Part shown: in pieces, positions 44,043 to 53,801 of the stretch
Position numbering within the stretch: the stretch's first letter is position 1
How the letters are laid out: every line of letters starts with the position of its first letter
Source of the DNA: Acidobacteriota bacterium
GTDB lineage: Bacteria; Acidobacteriota; Aminicenantia; JBFLYD01
Assembly: GCA_040756905.1 (NCBI GenBank)
Contig: JBFLYD010000046.1
Coordinates: forward strand, 1 to 57,641
Direction: 5' to 3'
Length of the DNA stretch: 57,641 bases
Made by a program: the position numbers and the translations under genes
Notes under the pieces: generated by a model
Database searches by the model: none
What the model was told of the DNA's origin: nothing
The model's input: only the letters and a program-made list of their open reading frames with translations

Positions 44043-45011
44043 TTAGAAATTAATTCTGGTTTTTATTTCTTTTATGGCACATTTTACCACATCTTCATAC
44101 TTTCCTGAAAGAGAGAAGCCAGCAGCGTGGTAATGTCCACCACCTCCAAAATTCTCAGCTAATTTTCCAGAATTTATATCCCCTTTTGATCTGATACTTA
44201 TTCTGAAATTATTATGCGAGATTTCTTTAAAGAAAAGAACAATTTCAACCCCTCTTATAGATCTAACAAGAGAAATTATCTCTTCTGTGTCCACTTCTTT
44301 CAGATGGAGCTCATCGAGGAATTTCTTGAACATTGTAATATGGGCTAATTTTCCATTTTCCTCTAAATTTAAAGTGGAGAGAACAAGTCCTTGAAGTTTG
44401 ATTCTTTGGTAGGTGTTATTGTCGATTAGCATATTTGATACTGAATGAGGGTTAACGCCTTTTTTTGCAAGATATGAACAGATTTCAAGGGATTCTGGTG
44501 TTGTATTTGAAAATCTGAAGAAACCAGTATCAGAAGCAATTGCTCCATAAAGATTTGTGGCAATTTTTTGATCAATTTCCACTCTCAGGCTTTTTGCGAG
44601 GTAAAAGATCATTTCACCCAATGCAGAAGCTTTTTCATCGATCCAGTTGATGTTTCCATATTTTCCATTGATTGTATGGTGATCCACGTTTATGATAAAA
44701 CTATTTGAGATGTTTTCCTGGCCTGAACGATCAATTTCACTGCACTCTAAAAGAATTACCAGGTCATATTTTGAAGAAGGAATCTGACCTATTATTATTT
44801 CGTCAGCTCCTGGAAGATTCATAAAAGGAAAAGGAGTATTGTCTTTATTTATGAAATCTGCAGATTTATTTAATTTATTGAACATTAATTTTAATGCAAG
44901 TCCTGAGCCAATTGAATCTCCATCGGGTCTTAAATGGGATGAAATAACAATTGATTTGCTAAAATTAATTTTTTTCTTGATTTTATTTATTACTTCTGAA
45001 TATTTCTTCAT
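44043..45011 (-). CDS. nrnA: DHH-family phosphoesterase, NrnA-like (nanoRNase/pAp phosphatase)
   Basis: This 322-residue enzyme breaks down short oligoribonucleotides and pAp. The DHH-domain metal motifs are SSHLRPDGDSIGSGLAL near residue 21 and VDHHTINGKYGN in the middle. The DHHA1 domain ends with FGGGGHYHAAGFSLSG, which binds the substrate. It sits two bases after rbfA, in the common order infB-DUF503-rbfA-nrnA. truB, often next, is missing here. Confidence 0.88.
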   Translation of the reverse strand: MKKYSEVINKIKKKINFSKSIVISSHLRPDGDSIGSGLALKLMFNKLNKSADFINKDNTPFPFMNLPGADEIIIGQIPSSKYDLVILLECSEIDRSGQENISNSFIINVDHHTINGKYGNINWIDEKASALGEMIFYLAKSLRVEIDQKIATNLYGAIASDTGFFRFSNTTPESLEICSYLAKKGVNPHSVSNMLIDNNTYQRIKLQGLVLSTLNLEENGKLAHITMFKKFLDELHLKEVDTEEIISLVRSIRGVEIVLFFKEISHNNFRISIRSKGDINSGKLAENFGGGGHYHAAGFSLSGKYEDVVKCAIKEIKTRINF

Positions 45012-45012
45012 T

Positions 45013-45369
45013 TCAATCCTTTTTTCTGAGAATCTTATCTATTTTTTCTCCGATAATGTGGGAGTTGTCTAAATAAAAATTTATTTCAGGATTCCATTTC
45101 AAGTTTAATTTTTTAGCTATTTCTCTTCTGATGTAACCCTTTGAGTTATTCAATATTTCGATTGTATTTTCCTTCATACTTTTTTCAGATAGGACACTTA
45201 TATAAACACTTGCAATTTTTAAGTCTCCACTCATTCTCACATCAGTTACAGTTATAAAGCCTATTTTTGGGTTTTTCATCTGATAAAGTATAATTTTCGA
45301 AATTTCTTCCTTCAAAAGACTTCCTATTCTTTCTTTTCTTCTGTCCATCTCAAAAAAATTTAGTTTCAA
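45013..45369 (-). CDS. rbfA: Ribosome-binding factor A
   Basis: This 118-residue KH-type protein matures the 30S subunit. MDRRKERIGSLLKEEISKII, KIGFITVTDVRMSGDLKIASVYISV and the final NSHIIGEKIDKIL are characteristic. Translation may begin at the second Met (45348), which would give the family-typical start and remove a 20-base overlap with the DUF503 gene. Confidence 0.92.
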   Translation of the reverse strand: MKLNFFEMDRRKERIGSLLKEEISKIILYQMKNPKIGFITVTDVRMSGDLKIASVYISVLSEKSMKENTIEILNNSKGYIRREIAKKLNLKWNPEINFYLDNSHIIGEKIDKILRKKD

Positions 45370-45631
45370 AATTTAATATATGCCCATCTAAACTATTTTC
45401 AAGGTCTTTTAGAATTGAATTAAACACTTTCTCTATAACACTTTTCTCTGCATTTATTGAGACTATCCCTATCTTGGCCCTTTGCCAGAGATTCTGAAAA
45501 TCGATTTCAGAAATTGAAACATTATATTTAGGTTTTATTTTTTCAATAATTTTTCTGATTACCGCTCTCTTTTCTTTAAGACTTCTGGAGTATGGTATCC
45601 AGATTTCAAAAGAACATAATCCGATTATCAT
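45350..45631 (-). CDS. DUF503 (YlxP-like) protein
   Basis: This 93-residue protein has the DUF503 pattern: [40 protein letters not shown] and the later WQRAKIGIVSI. YlxP-type proteins lie in infB operons and have been linked to ribosome assembly or tRNA methylation. It overlaps infB by four bases. Confidence 0.85.
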   Translation of the reverse strand: MIIGLCSFEIWIPYSRSLKEKRAVIRKIIEKIKPKYNVSISEIDFQNLWQRAKIGIVSINAEKSVIEKVFNSILKDLENSLDGHILNFETKFF

Positions 45632-47742
45632 TGGATCTTTTCCCTGACGAACGCCTCTATTAAATCTCCTGGTTTGATATCATTGAATCTTTCTATTGCA
45701 ATTCCACATTCAAGACCATTTTTAACCTCATCCATGTCATTCTCAAATCTCCTTAAAGATGCTATTTTTCCAGTAAAAACAATTTTGTTTTCCCTTATAA
45801 TTCTTACCTCAGCATTTTTTGCAATTTTTCCATCATTTACATAGCATCCCGCAACAATTCCAACCCTTGATATTCTAAATGTCTTTTTTACTTCAGCTGT
45901 TCCCAGGTATACTTCTCGAAATTCTGGTTGAAGCATTCCAGCAAGGGCATTTTTTATGTCGTTAATCAATTCGTAAATAACAGTATAGAGTCTCATTTCA
46001 ACTTTTTCTTGTTGGGCAAGCTCTACTACTTTCCTCGGAGGCCGTACATTTAGGCCTATTATGATACCATTTGAAGCAGATGCAAGGAGTATATCAGATT
46101 CAGAAGGAGCTCCAGGAGAGCTATGAGTTATGTTTATCTTTAATTTTTCGCTTCCTAATTTCAATAATGCATCTTCGACAACTTCAACTGAACCCTGGAC
46201 ATCTGCTTTTATAATTACAGGAAGCTCTCTGAATTTTCCCTCTTCTATTTTTTTAAAGAGATTTTCAAGAGTTATCTTTGACGGTACTCTTTCCATACTT
46301 TCTTTGATTTTTTCTTTTCTATAAAGCGCAATCTGCTTTGCTTTTTCTATATTTTTTACTGCCTGAAAAGTCTGTCCTATTTCAGGAACTTCGTCAAATC
46401 CCATTACAACAACTGGAGTTGAAGGACCTGCATGATTCACTCTGAGGCCATTTTCATTGAAGAGAGCTCTTACTTTACCGAGAATTGACCCTGAAAGAAA
46501 GAAATCTCCCTCATGAAGAGTTCCTTTTTGAATCAAAACTGTTCCGAGAGACCCTTTTTTTGGATCAAGCTTGCTTTCTAATATTATACCCTGAGCAAGG
46601 GCATTTGGGTTTGCCTTTAAATCTTGGAGGTCACCAACTAAGAGAATCATCTCGAGTAATTCTTCTATGCCTTTTCCAGTTTTTGCTGAAATTTCTACAG
46701 ATACTGTATTTCCTCCCCAGTCCTCAGTAACTATTCCATGACTTGAAAGCTGTTTTTTAACTCTTTCAACATTTGTCTCTGGTTTATCTATTTTATTTAT
46801 AGCCACGATTATTGGAACCTTTGCGGCCTGTGAATGACGAATGGCTTCTACTGTTTGGGGCATTACTCCATCATCTGCAGCTACCACCAGAACAACGATA
46901 TCAGTTACTTTTGTACCCCTTGCTCTCATTCTTGTGAAAGCTTCATGGCCAGGAGTATCGATGAAAGTTATTTCTCTTCTTTTGACATTTACTTTATAAG
47001 CTCCGATATGCTGGGTAATTCCTCCTGCTTCTTTCTCTGCGACCCGGGTTTTTCTTATGTAATCGAGGAGAGTAGTTTTTCCATGGTCTACATGCCCCAT
47101 TACCGTTACAACAGGGGGTCTTGGCCTTAAATCCTCAGGTTTTTCTTCAATTTCCAGGGAGATTTCTTCTTCAAAAGATAAAATCTCGATATTTAAATTG
47201 AATTCTTTTGATATCATCTCAATTAAACTTCTATCAAGAGATTTGTTTACTGTAAGCATGATTCCTTTGAAAAATAATTTCTGAATTATATCTTTTGCTT
47301 TAATACCTGCTCTTTCAGATAGCTCTCTAAGAGAAATACCCTCTCTGATTTTAATAGGAACTTTTTCAGGTATGATCTCTTTTTTAATTTCTTCTTTTAG
47401 TTCCTCAGTCTTTTTTTCTTCTATTGTTTCTTTAATTACTATAGGTTCTTCAATTTTTATTTCTTCTAACTTTTCTTCTCTCAATTTTTCTTCCTTAACC
47501 TTTTTGGGTATTTTTTTCTTTTCTGCTTTTTTTGGTTTCTCTCTGACAATTTGTTTTGCCCCGACTTCTTTTTTTTCTTTAGGCTTCTGTTTGAAGTGTT
47601 TCTCAATTTCTTTTGCAATTTCTGAGCTTATTGTTTTTTGTGAGCTTTTTGTAGAGATGCCATATTTTTCGAGTATTTCAATTATTTCTCTGGACGGTTT
47701 GTTAAGTTTTTTTGCTAATTCATGAATCTTGATGTTGTCCAT
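45628..47742 (-). CDS. infB: Translation initiation factor IF-2
   Basis: This 704-residue GTPase brings fMet-tRNA to the 30S subunit. An N-terminal IF2_N helix (1-45) is followed by a highly charged Lys/Glu linker (about 50-130) and a second IF2_N-like region (about 133-185). The GTPase has G1 GHVDHGKT at 216-223, DTPGHE as G3 and NKID as G4. The C-terminal domains are complete. It lies 11 bases after nusA, and no rnpM/ylxR or L7Ae-like gene is between them. Confidence 0.96.
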   Translation of the reverse strand: MDNIKIHELAKKLNKPSREIIEILEKYGISTKSSQKTISSEIAKEIEKHFKQKPKEKKEVGAKQIVREKPKKAEKKKIPKKVKEEKLREEKLEEIKIEEPIVIKETIEEKKTEELKEEIKKEIIPEKVPIKIREGISLRELSERAGIKAKDIIQKLFFKGIMLTVNKSLDRSLIEMISKEFNLNIEILSFEEEISLEIEEKPEDLRPRPPVVTVMGHVDHGKTTLLDYIRKTRVAEKEAGGITQHIGAYKVNVKRREITFIDTPGHEAFTRMRARGTKVTDIVVLVVAADDGVMPQTVEAIRHSQAAKVPIIVAINKIDKPETNVERVKKQLSSHGIVTEDWGGNTVSVEISAKTGKGIEELLEMILLVGDLQDLKANPNALAQGIILESKLDPKKGSLGTVLIQKGTLHEGDFFLSGSILGKVRALFNENGLRVNHAGPSTPVVVMGFDEVPEIGQTFQAVKNIEKAKQIALYRKEKIKESMERVPSKITLENLFKKIEEGKFRELPVIIKADVQGSVEVVEDALLKLGSEKLKINITHSSPGAPSESDILLASASNGIIIGLNVRPPRKVVELAQQEKVEMRLYTVIYELINDIKNALAGMLQPEFREVYLGTAEVKKTFRISRVGIVAGCYVNDGKIAKNAEVRIIRENKIVFTGKIASLRRFENDMDEVKNGLECGIAIERFNDIKPGDLIEAFVREKIQ

Positions 47743-47753
47743 TTTTTTCTTTT

Positions 47754-48827
47754 TTAATTTTTTTCTCCTTCAATTTTTTTCAGTATCTCATCTATCTTTT
47801 CCTCGTTGCTTTTTATCTCAATTTTCCACTCTAATAATCTTGATGCCAGCTTTACGTTATGTCCTTTTTTTCCAATTGCAAGGGAGAGCTGATCTGAAGA
47901 TACTATAATTTCTGCTGTTCTTTCTTTTGTATTTAGAATTGATATTTTGTCAACCTTCGCAGGGCTCAGAGCGGCTCTTACATATTCTTCTATGTTGGGT
48001 GACCATGGAATTATATCAATCTTTTCTCCCCTGAGTTCTTTTAGAAGGGAACTTATTCTTGCTCCTTTCATTCCAATACAGGACCCAACGGGGTCAACAT
48101 CTTTCTCTTTTGACCATACTGCAACCTTTGACCTTTCCCCTGGAATCCTTGATATTCCCTTTATCTCAATTATACCTTCGGATATTTCAGGAATTTCTAA
48201 TTCCAATAGCTTTATAAGAAACTTAGGGTCTGACCTCGAAAGGATAACCTGAGGGCCTTTTGAATCTTTTAAAACATTCTTTATCAGTACCTTAATCATG
48301 TCACCCCTTGGATAGGTTTCATTTTCCGGCCTTTCCTTTTTTGGAAGAACTCCTTCTGCTTTTTCAAGGTCTACAATTACATCGTCGTTGTCAAACCTTC
48401 GGATTATTCCAAAGGTTAATTCTCCTATTTTTGGAGAAAATTCTCTGAAAACCATTTCTTTCTCAGCTTCTCTAACTTTTTGAAAGATTATGTTTTTTGC
48501 AACCTGAGCTGCAATTCTCCCCAAAGTTTCAGCAGGAAGATTGATCTCAACAATCTTCCCTATCTTTACATCCGGGAAAATTTTTCTTGCCTGTTCCCAG
48601 GCGATTTCTTTCGCTTCATTTACTACTTTCTGGACAACTTTTTTCTTAACATATACTTTAACCTCTCCTGTTTTTTCATTGAAATCCACATCAACAATTT
48701 CATTAGCTCCAAAGTATTTTTTTGATGCTTCACTGATAGCTTCTTTTATTGCCTTAAAGACAGCTTGGGGAGAGATTTTTCTCTCCGCACTTATTTCCCT
48801 GATCATTTTGATAAGATTGTTTTCCAT
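47754..48827 (-). CDS. nusA: Transcription elongation factor NusA
   Basis: This 357-residue protein has the N-terminal RNA polymerase-binding domain (1-125), an S1 domain (about 130-200, IGELTFGIIRRFDNDDVIVD), then KH1 and KH2 with DPVGSCIGMKGARISSLLKE and SSDQLSLAIGKKGHNVKLAS. It lacks the C-terminal acidic repeats of E. coli NusA, like the short Gram-positive form. It is the first gene of the operon in this window. rimP, usually just upstream, is absent: the next gene is on the other strand. Confidence 0.94.
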   Translation of the reverse strand: MENNLIKMIREISAERKISPQAVFKAIKEAISEASKKYFGANEIVDVDFNEKTGEVKVYVKKKVVQKVVNEAKEIAWEQARKIFPDVKIGKIVEINLPAETLGRIAAQVAKNIIFQKVREAEKEMVFREFSPKIGELTFGIIRRFDNDDVIVDLEKAEGVLPKKERPENETYPRGDMIKVLIKNVLKDSKGPQVILSRSDPKFLIKLLELEIPEISEGIIEIKGISRIPGERSKVAVWSKEKDVDPVGSCIGMKGARISSLLKELRGEKIDIIPWSPNIEEYVRAALSPAKVDKISILNTKERTAEIIVSSDQLSLAIGKKGHNVKLASRLLEWKIEIKSNEEKIDEILKKIEGEKN

Positions 48828-49026
48828 TTCTAATTCCTGAATTTTATATCAATAATTGTAGATTTTAAAAGTATCCCTTGATTCTCAAACTTATTTTTAA
48901 ATTCTTCTATCATCATTTTATTTTTAAAGAGATTTCGACTCTTGGAAAAATAATGAAATTAATTATAGATTAATCTGAGGAAAAATTACAAGGATTAAGT
49001 GTAAATAAAAAAAATCTTCCCGTGAA

Positions 49027-49605
49027 TTGGACTTGCTTCTATTAAAAAGTAAGTATATAAAAATAAAAGTGGAATATCTGAATAAATTTAAAAAAGTAAA
49101 ACTTATCTGTGGAGTTATATTCGGTCGAGAAGAATACCTCATAAAATTAGAGAGAGATTTAAGAAAAAAATGGGGAGAAATTGATTATAAAACAAAAATT
49201 GTTCCATTTGATTTGACAGATTATTATGAAGAAGAAATGGGGAAAAATCTTAAAAGGATTTTTTATTCATTTAAATCCCTCATAAAGCCTGAAGAAATCT
49301 CAAAAATAAAGCTAAGAGCAATAAAAATTGAGAAAAAATATAAAAAAATTTTTAACCCTATGGGAAGGGTTGTAAATATCGATCCTGGATATGTAACTGC
49401 CACAGCCTTAATCATGGCAACAACAAAAAATTATTCCCATAGAGTGCCTCTTCAACATGGAATATATGCTCATCTGGAATTTCTATTCAAAAAGAATGAT
49501 ATTAAATATCTTGAATGGACCTATTCTGACCTGAGAAAAACAGACTGGAAGGATGAATTCTTGTCGATCAGGAGGCTATATTTAAAACAAATAAAAGATG
49601 GATGA
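49027..49605 (+). CDS. DUF4416 protein
   Basis: This 192-residue protein contains VKLICGVIFGREEYL, FDLTDYYEEEMG, KIFNPMGRVVNIDPGYVTAT and ATKNYSHRVPLQHGIYAHLE (reads TTKNYSH here), the DUF4416 blocks. The function is unknown; it is common in anaerobic bacteria. The TTG at 49027 is a weak start, and the family start probably lies near the FKKVKLICG segment, so the first residues are uncertain. Confidence 0.78.
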   Translation: MDLLLLKSKYIKIKVEYLNKFKKVKLICGVIFGREEYLIKLERDLRKKWGEIDYKTKIVPFDLTDYYEEEMGKNLKRIFYSFKSLIKPEEISKIKLRAIKIEKKYKKIFNPMGRVVNIDPGYVTATALIMATTKNYSHRVPLQHGIYAHLEFLFKKNDIKYLEWTYSDLRKTDWKDEFLSIRRLYLKQIKDG

Positions 49606-49663
49606 TAAAGAATTGTTTTTTTGTATGGTATAATTTAATTGAAAAGAGATATGAAAGAAGAGC

Positions 49664-49767
49664 GGAAATGTTTTAATCCACAGGTATCATTTTGAGGTTT
49701 TAAGGAATGATATTCAGCAAGTAAATGTAAGCATTGTAAGAAAATTATTCCTGGAACCTGGGTTTAA
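49664..49767 (+). pseudogene. C-terminal remnant of an AmmeMemoRadiSam-type radical SAM protein
   Basis: One frame reads GNVLIHRYHFEVLRNDIQ (49664-49717). After a one-base shift it reads SKCKHCKKIIPGTWV and stop (49720-49767). This matches the zinc-ribbon tail of the radical SAM protein AmrS, with pattern GN-x-L-I-x-R-x-x-F-x-V-L-x-N, then C-x-x-C, then IPGxW. The rest of the gene is absent upstream, so it is a relic. Confidence 0.6.
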
Positions 49768-49778
49768 AAAATATAATA

Positions 49779-49919
49779 ATGGAAAATTTAAAAAAACATC
49801 AGGATAAAGCAAAGAAAGGAACTGGAAAAAGTCAAGGAAAAGGCAGAGGGAAACAAAAAGATGATGAACATCCTGGAAAAGGAAAGAAGAAAAAAGGGAA
49901 AGATGTATTTGACAGTTAA
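49779..49919 (+). CDS. Tiny Lys/Gly-rich basic protein (uncertain)
   Basis: A 46-codon frame from ATG at 49779 encodes a very basic protein with repeated Lys-Gly units (GKSQGKGRGKQK, then GKGKKKKGKDVFDS). It could bind nucleic acid. There is no ribosome binding site, and the last codons overlap the -35 box of the hslV promoter. It may be a relic or a small real gene; I favour neither. Confidence 0.3.
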   Translation: MENLKKHQDKAKKGTGKSQGKGRGKQKDDEHPGKGKKKKGKDVFDS

Positions 49920-49937
49920 TATCTTTTGATTTAAAAT
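49909..49937 (+). promoter_or_regulatory. Promoter of the hslVU operon
   Basis: TTGACA (49909-49914), 17 bases, then TAAAAT (49932-49937). The transcript would start near 49944, before the hslV ATG at 49969. No CIRCE or sigma-32-type element is visible. Confidence 0.65.
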
Positions 49938-49968
49938 ATTTTAAGTGAAAAATAGCTCAGGATAATAA

Positions 49969-50505
49969 ATGAAATCAGGTTTTAAATCCACAACCGTTAT
50001 TTCTGTAAGGCATAATGGAGCAGTTGCGATGGCTGCTGACGGACAGGTTTCAATGGGAGAGACAATTTTCAAGCATAAGGCAAAAAAGATAAGGAGAATT
50101 TACAACAATCAGATTTTAGCCGGCTTTGCAGGAGCTACTTCAGATGCTCTTGCCCTTTTTACAAGGTTTGAATCAAAACTTGAAGAATATAGAGGGAATT
50201 TATACAGAGCCTCAATTGAACTTGCGAAAGAATGGAGATTGGACAGAGCTTTAAGAAGACTGGAGGCTCTTTTGATTGTTTCGGATAAGGAAAGGTCATT
50301 TCTTCTTTCAGGAACAGGAGATTTAATCGAGCCGGATGATGGAATTTTAGCTGTTGGATCTGGAGGACCTTATGCTCTGGCAGCAGCAAGAGCGCTTAGA
50401 AAACACACAGAGCTTTCAGCAAAAGAGATCGCCATGGAGGCTATGAAGATTGCTTCTGAGATATGCGTTTATACAAATTCAGAGATCGTTCTGGAGGAAT
50501 TATAA
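49969..50505 (+). CDS. hslV: ATP-dependent protease peptidase subunit HslV (ClpQ)
   Basis: This 178-residue proteasome-like threonine peptidase assembles as a double hexamer. The catalytic Thr follows a short propeptide: MKSGFKS then [10 protein letters not shown] (Thr8 or Thr9). [18 protein letters not shown] and [15 protein letters not shown] are family hallmarks. It ends one base before hslU, and the pair makes a complete protease. Confidence 0.95.
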   Translation: MKSGFKSTTVISVRHNGAVAMAADGQVSMGETIFKHKAKKIRRIYNNQILAGFAGATSDALALFTRFESKLEEYRGNLYRASIELAKEWRLDRALRRLEALLIVSDKERSFLLSGTGDLIEPDDGILAVGSGGPYALAAARALRKHTELSAKEIAMEAMKIASEICVYTNSEIVLEEL

Positions 50506-50506
50506 T

Positions 50507-51919
50507 ATGAATACTCAAATTTCATTGCCATCTGTTTTTCAAAAAGATGAGGTAATTTTAAAAGATAAAGATGAGTTGACTCCAAGAGAAATCGTAGAAG
50601 AGCTGGACAAGTATATAGTGGGGCAGAGAGAAGCAAAAAAGGCTGTTGCGATTGCTTTGAGAAACAGGATAAGGAGGAGAAAGTTATCGCCTGAGCTTGC
50701 AGATGAAGTCGCTCCCAAGAATATTCTGATGATAGGTCCCACTGGGGTTGGAAAAACTGAAATAGCCAGAAGGCTTGCGAAGTTGACCTTATCTCCATTT
50801 CTGAAAATTGAAGCTTCCAAGTTTACTGAGGTTGGATATGTGGGAAGGGATGTGGAATCGATAGTCAGAGATTTAACCGAGCTTTCTGTAGATATGGTAA
50901 AAGCTGAGAAGATGGAAGAAGTGAGGGACAAGGCTTATAGAAATGCTGAGGAGAGAATCCTGGATTTACTCATACCCCCGCCTCCAAAGATAAAAGGAAA
51001 ATTGAACAATAATGTAATTAATTCTAATCATGAATATTTTAAAGAGACAAGAGAGAAACTCAGAAAACAGTTAATGGAAGGAAAACTGGATGATAGAAAA
51101 ATTGAAATAGAGGTCAGAGAAAGAGCATTTCCTCCTTTTGAAATTTTTACGAGCACTGGTTTTGAGGAGATAGGAATATCAATTCAAGAAGTAATACCAG
51201 GATTTTTAGGTGGGAAAATAAAGAAAAGAAAGTTAAAAATAAAGGAAGCACTCAGATACCTTGTGGAGGAGGAGCAGAAAAAGTTGGTTGACATGGACCA
51301 GGTGATAAAACTTGCCATTGAAAAGGTTGAGCATTCAGGAATTGTTTTTCTCGACGAGATTGATAAAATTGCAGGAAGAGAATCAGGTCATGGACCTGAG
51401 GTGAGTCGTGAAGGAGTTCAAAGAGACCTTCTTCCCATCATAGAAGGAACAACGGTAAATACAAAATATGGAATTCTCAGAACAGACCATATTCTTTTCA
51501 TAGGAGCTGGAGCTTTTCATGTGTCGAAGCCTTCTGATTTAATTCCAGAACTTCAAGGCAGGTTTCCTATAAGAGTAGAATTGGAACCTCTGAATAAGAA
51601 CGATTTTATAAGAATTTTGAAAGAGCCTCAGAATGCTCTGGTAAAACAATATAAAGCATTGATGAAAACTGAAGGTATTGATGTAGAATTTACAGATGAT
51701 TCTCTTGAAGAGATAGCTGAAATTGCAGAAATGGTTAATCAGGAAATGGAAAACATTGGTGCTCGAAGACTTCATACAGTAATGGAAAAAGTTATGGAAG
51801 AAATTTCTTTTCAGGGGCCTGAGATAAGTGAGAAGAAGATAATAATTGATAGAAAATATGTAAAAGAAAGGCTTGATGGTGTTTTGAAGAATCAGGATTT
51901 GAGCAGGTTCATTCTTTAA
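50507..51919 (+). CDS. hslU: ATP-dependent protease ATPase subunit HslU (ClpY)
   Basis: This 470-residue AAA+ unfoldase feeds HslV. I place the start at the ATG at 50507, with GGAGG upstream; the reading frame is open further 5' but only inside hslV. Walker A is GPTGVGKT at 77-84, the pore loop is GYVGRDVE, Walker B is FLDEID, and the C-terminal LSRFIL is the tail that inserts into HslV to activate it. The inserted I-domain of normal size lies between about 140 and 245. Confidence 0.95.
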   Translation: MNTQISLPSVFQKDEVILKDKDELTPREIVEELDKYIVGQREAKKAVAIALRNRIRRRKLSPELADEVAPKNILMIGPTGVGKTEIARRLAKLTLSPFLKIEASKFTEVGYVGRDVESIVRDLTELSVDMVKAEKMEEVRDKAYRNAEERILDLLIPPPPKIKGKLNNNVINSNHEYFKETREKLRKQLMEGKLDDRKIEIEVRERAFPPFEIFTSTGFEEIGISIQEVIPGFLGGKIKKRKLKIKEALRYLVEEEQKKLVDMDQVIKLAIEKVEHSGIVFLDEIDKIAGRESGHGPEVSREGVQRDLLPIIEGTTVNTKYGILRTDHILFIGAGAFHVSKPSDLIPELQGRFPIRVELEPLNKNDFIRILKEPQNALVKQYKALMKTEGIDVEFTDDSLEEIAEIAEMVNQEMENIGARRLHTVMEKVMEEISFQGPEISEKKIIIDRKYVKERLDGVLKNQDLSRFIL

Positions 51920-51934
51920 TATAAATTAAAAAAT

Positions 51935-52987
51935 ATGTTCATCAAGAATTTTTTTATAATAATAGTTTTATTTTTTTTAAATTTTTGTGGGATAAAGGGT
52001 CCTCCACTTCCCCCAGTAATCCTGAATCTAAAACCACCTGAAATTCTGGATATCAATCAGATTGGAGATAAAGTGGTAATAAAATTCAGGATAGCTGCTA
52101 CATATAAAAACGGAACTCCTGTAAAGGGGATCTCACGAATTCAGGTTTTAGAATACACTGGGAAGGAAAAATCATTATCATTCTCAAAATTCAAGAAAAA
52201 AGCAATTGTTTTAAAGGAACTCATGGGAGTTGAAACTAAAAATTTTAATCCATTTGAGGATATAACAACAGAAAAAAACATTAAATTAAATGATATTAAC
52301 AGGAAAAACTATTTTTTTTCAGTCAATTACTGGGATGATAAAAAAAGAAAATATGAATCAAAGAGTTTAATATTCTATTCTCCTTCAATTGTCTCTACTC
52401 CTCCTGAGAATTTTTCTTATGAAATAAAAAAAGATGAAATAGAAATAAGATGGAATCCTCCATCAAAAAATATTGATGAATCAGTTCCTCCTTTAGTTTC
52501 TGGTTATAACATATATAAAAAGATTGGAGAGGAAAAAGAATTTAAAAAAATGAATGAAGCACCTCTTTTAGAAGAAGTTTATCGAGATAAAGATTTTGAA
52601 TTTGGAGAGCAATACTATTACAAAGTAAGGTCAATTAAATCATTTTATGAGCGAAATATAGAGAGTTCAGATTCTATGGTTTTAAAAATAGTGCTAGTGG
52701 ATACCTTTCCTCCTGAGCCTCCTCATGGGTTACAGAGTTTTTCAGGGGAAGGCTTCATAATGCTTAGTTGGGTTGAAAACAAAGAAAAAGATATTCTTGG
52801 ATACAATATATATAGAAGAGAGGAAAGAGGGAAGGAGATATTGTTGACAAAGAATCCAGTTTTGGGAAATACTTTTAAGGACGAAGGTTTAAAGCCGATG
52901 GTTAAATATACATACAGAATATCAGCTGTGGATAGAAATGGAAATGAAAGTAAAAAATCTGCAGAAATTCAGGAAATTGTGAGATAA
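51935..52987 (+). CDS. Lipoprotein with fibronectin type III domains
   Basis: This 350-residue protein has a short hydrophobic signal and the lipobox LNFC at about residues 15-18, so Cys18 would be lipid-modified. It is followed by GIKGPPLPP, similar to the CGxKGPLxxP start of the small lipoprotein LptM/YifL. Two FN3 domains can be seen, about 155-255 (PPENFSYEIKKDEIEIRWNP) and about 258-350 (PPHGLQSFSGEGFIMLSWVE). An N-terminal beta region precedes them. It lies 15 bases after hslU in the operon and is probably an outer-membrane or periplasm-facing lipoprotein. Confidence 0.75.
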   Translation: MFIKNFFIIIVLFFLNFCGIKGPPLPPVILNLKPPEILDINQIGDKVVIKFRIAATYKNGTPVKGISRIQVLEYTGKEKSLSFSKFKKKAIVLKELMGVETKNFNPFEDITTEKNIKLNDINRKNYFFSVNYWDDKKRKYESKSLIFYSPSIVSTPPENFSYEIKKDEIEIRWNPPSKNIDESVPPLVSGYNIYKKIGEEKEFKKMNEAPLLEEVYRDKDFEFGEQYYYKVRSIKSFYERNIESSDSMVLKIVLVDTFPPEPPHGLQSFSGEGFIMLSWVENKEKDILGYNIYRREERGKEILLTKNPVLGNTFKDEGLKPMVKYTYRISAVDRNGNESKKSAEIQEIVR

Positions 52988-52993
52988 GGATTG

Positions 52994-53758
52994 ATGAAGA
53001 TTGTAAGGTTTCATTATAAGGAAAAAGAATCTTATGGGGTTCTGAGAGAAGAAAATCTATTTTTTATAAGAGGGTCTATTTTTAATGAATTTGGAATTGA
53101 AGAGAGATCTATTTCAATATCAGAGGCTATAATTCTTCCGCCAGTTTCCCCAACAAAAATTGTATGTGTAGGTTATAATTATAAAAGCCATGCTGGGGAA
53201 AGGAATGTGGAGATTCCAGAATCTCCCCTGATTTTTATAAAGCCTTCAACTTCTGTGATTGGTCAGAATGATAGTATTATTTTGCCAAAATTGAGTAAGA
53301 GAGTTGACTTTGAAGGCGAGCTGGCAGTAGTAATAAAAAAAAGAGCTTTTTGTCTTTCAGAAAATGATAATCCATCGGATTATATTCTTGGGTATGCATG
53401 CTTTAATGATGTTACTGCAAGAGATATTCAACAGAAAGAGCAACACAACACAAAGGCCAAATCCTTTGACACTTTTGCTCCTTTAGGCCCATGGATAGGA
53501 ACTGAAGTTGACCCAAAAAACCTCACGTTGAAAACTTTTTTAAATGGAAAATTAAAACAATCATCCAAAACAAAAAATATGATTTTTGATCCCTTTTATT
53601 TAGTCTATTATCTTTCACAGATTATGACCCTTCTTCCTGGAGATGTAATAGCTACAGGAACTCCAGCAGGCAGTGGCCCTTTATCTCCAGGGGATAGGGT
53701 TGAGGTTCAAATCAGTGAGATTGGAACACTGAGCAATACTGTTCATAAGATTTATTGA
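52994..53758 (+). CDS. Fumarylacetoacetate hydrolase (FAH) family protein
   Basis: This 254-residue protein starts at the ATG at 52994. The FAH fold is shown by VGYNYKSHAGE, FIKPSTSVIGQ and VDFEGELAVVI (the Glu residues bind Mg or Ca), GYACFNDVTARDIQ, and LLPGDVIATGTPAGSGPLSPGD. The family hydrolyses or decarboxylates acylpyruvates and related beta-diketo acids, for example oxaloacetate or homoprotocatechuate intermediates. The exact substrate is unknown. It is six bases after the lipoprotein gene. Confidence 0.88.
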   Translation: MKIVRFHYKEKESYGVLREENLFFIRGSIFNEFGIEERSISISEAIILPPVSPTKIVCVGYNYKSHAGERNVEIPESPLIFIKPSTSVIGQNDSIILPKLSKRVDFEGELAVVIKKRAFCLSENDNPSDYILGYACFNDVTARDIQQKEQHNTKAKSFDTFAPLGPWIGTEVDPKNLTLKTFLNGKLKQSSKTKNMIFDPFYLVYYLSQIMTLLPGDVIATGTPAGSGPLSPGDRVEVQISEIGTLSNTVHKIY

Positions 53759-53801
53759 AGAGAAATAAAATAATAAAAAGTAGAATTTTAGGAGGAATAA
53801 A

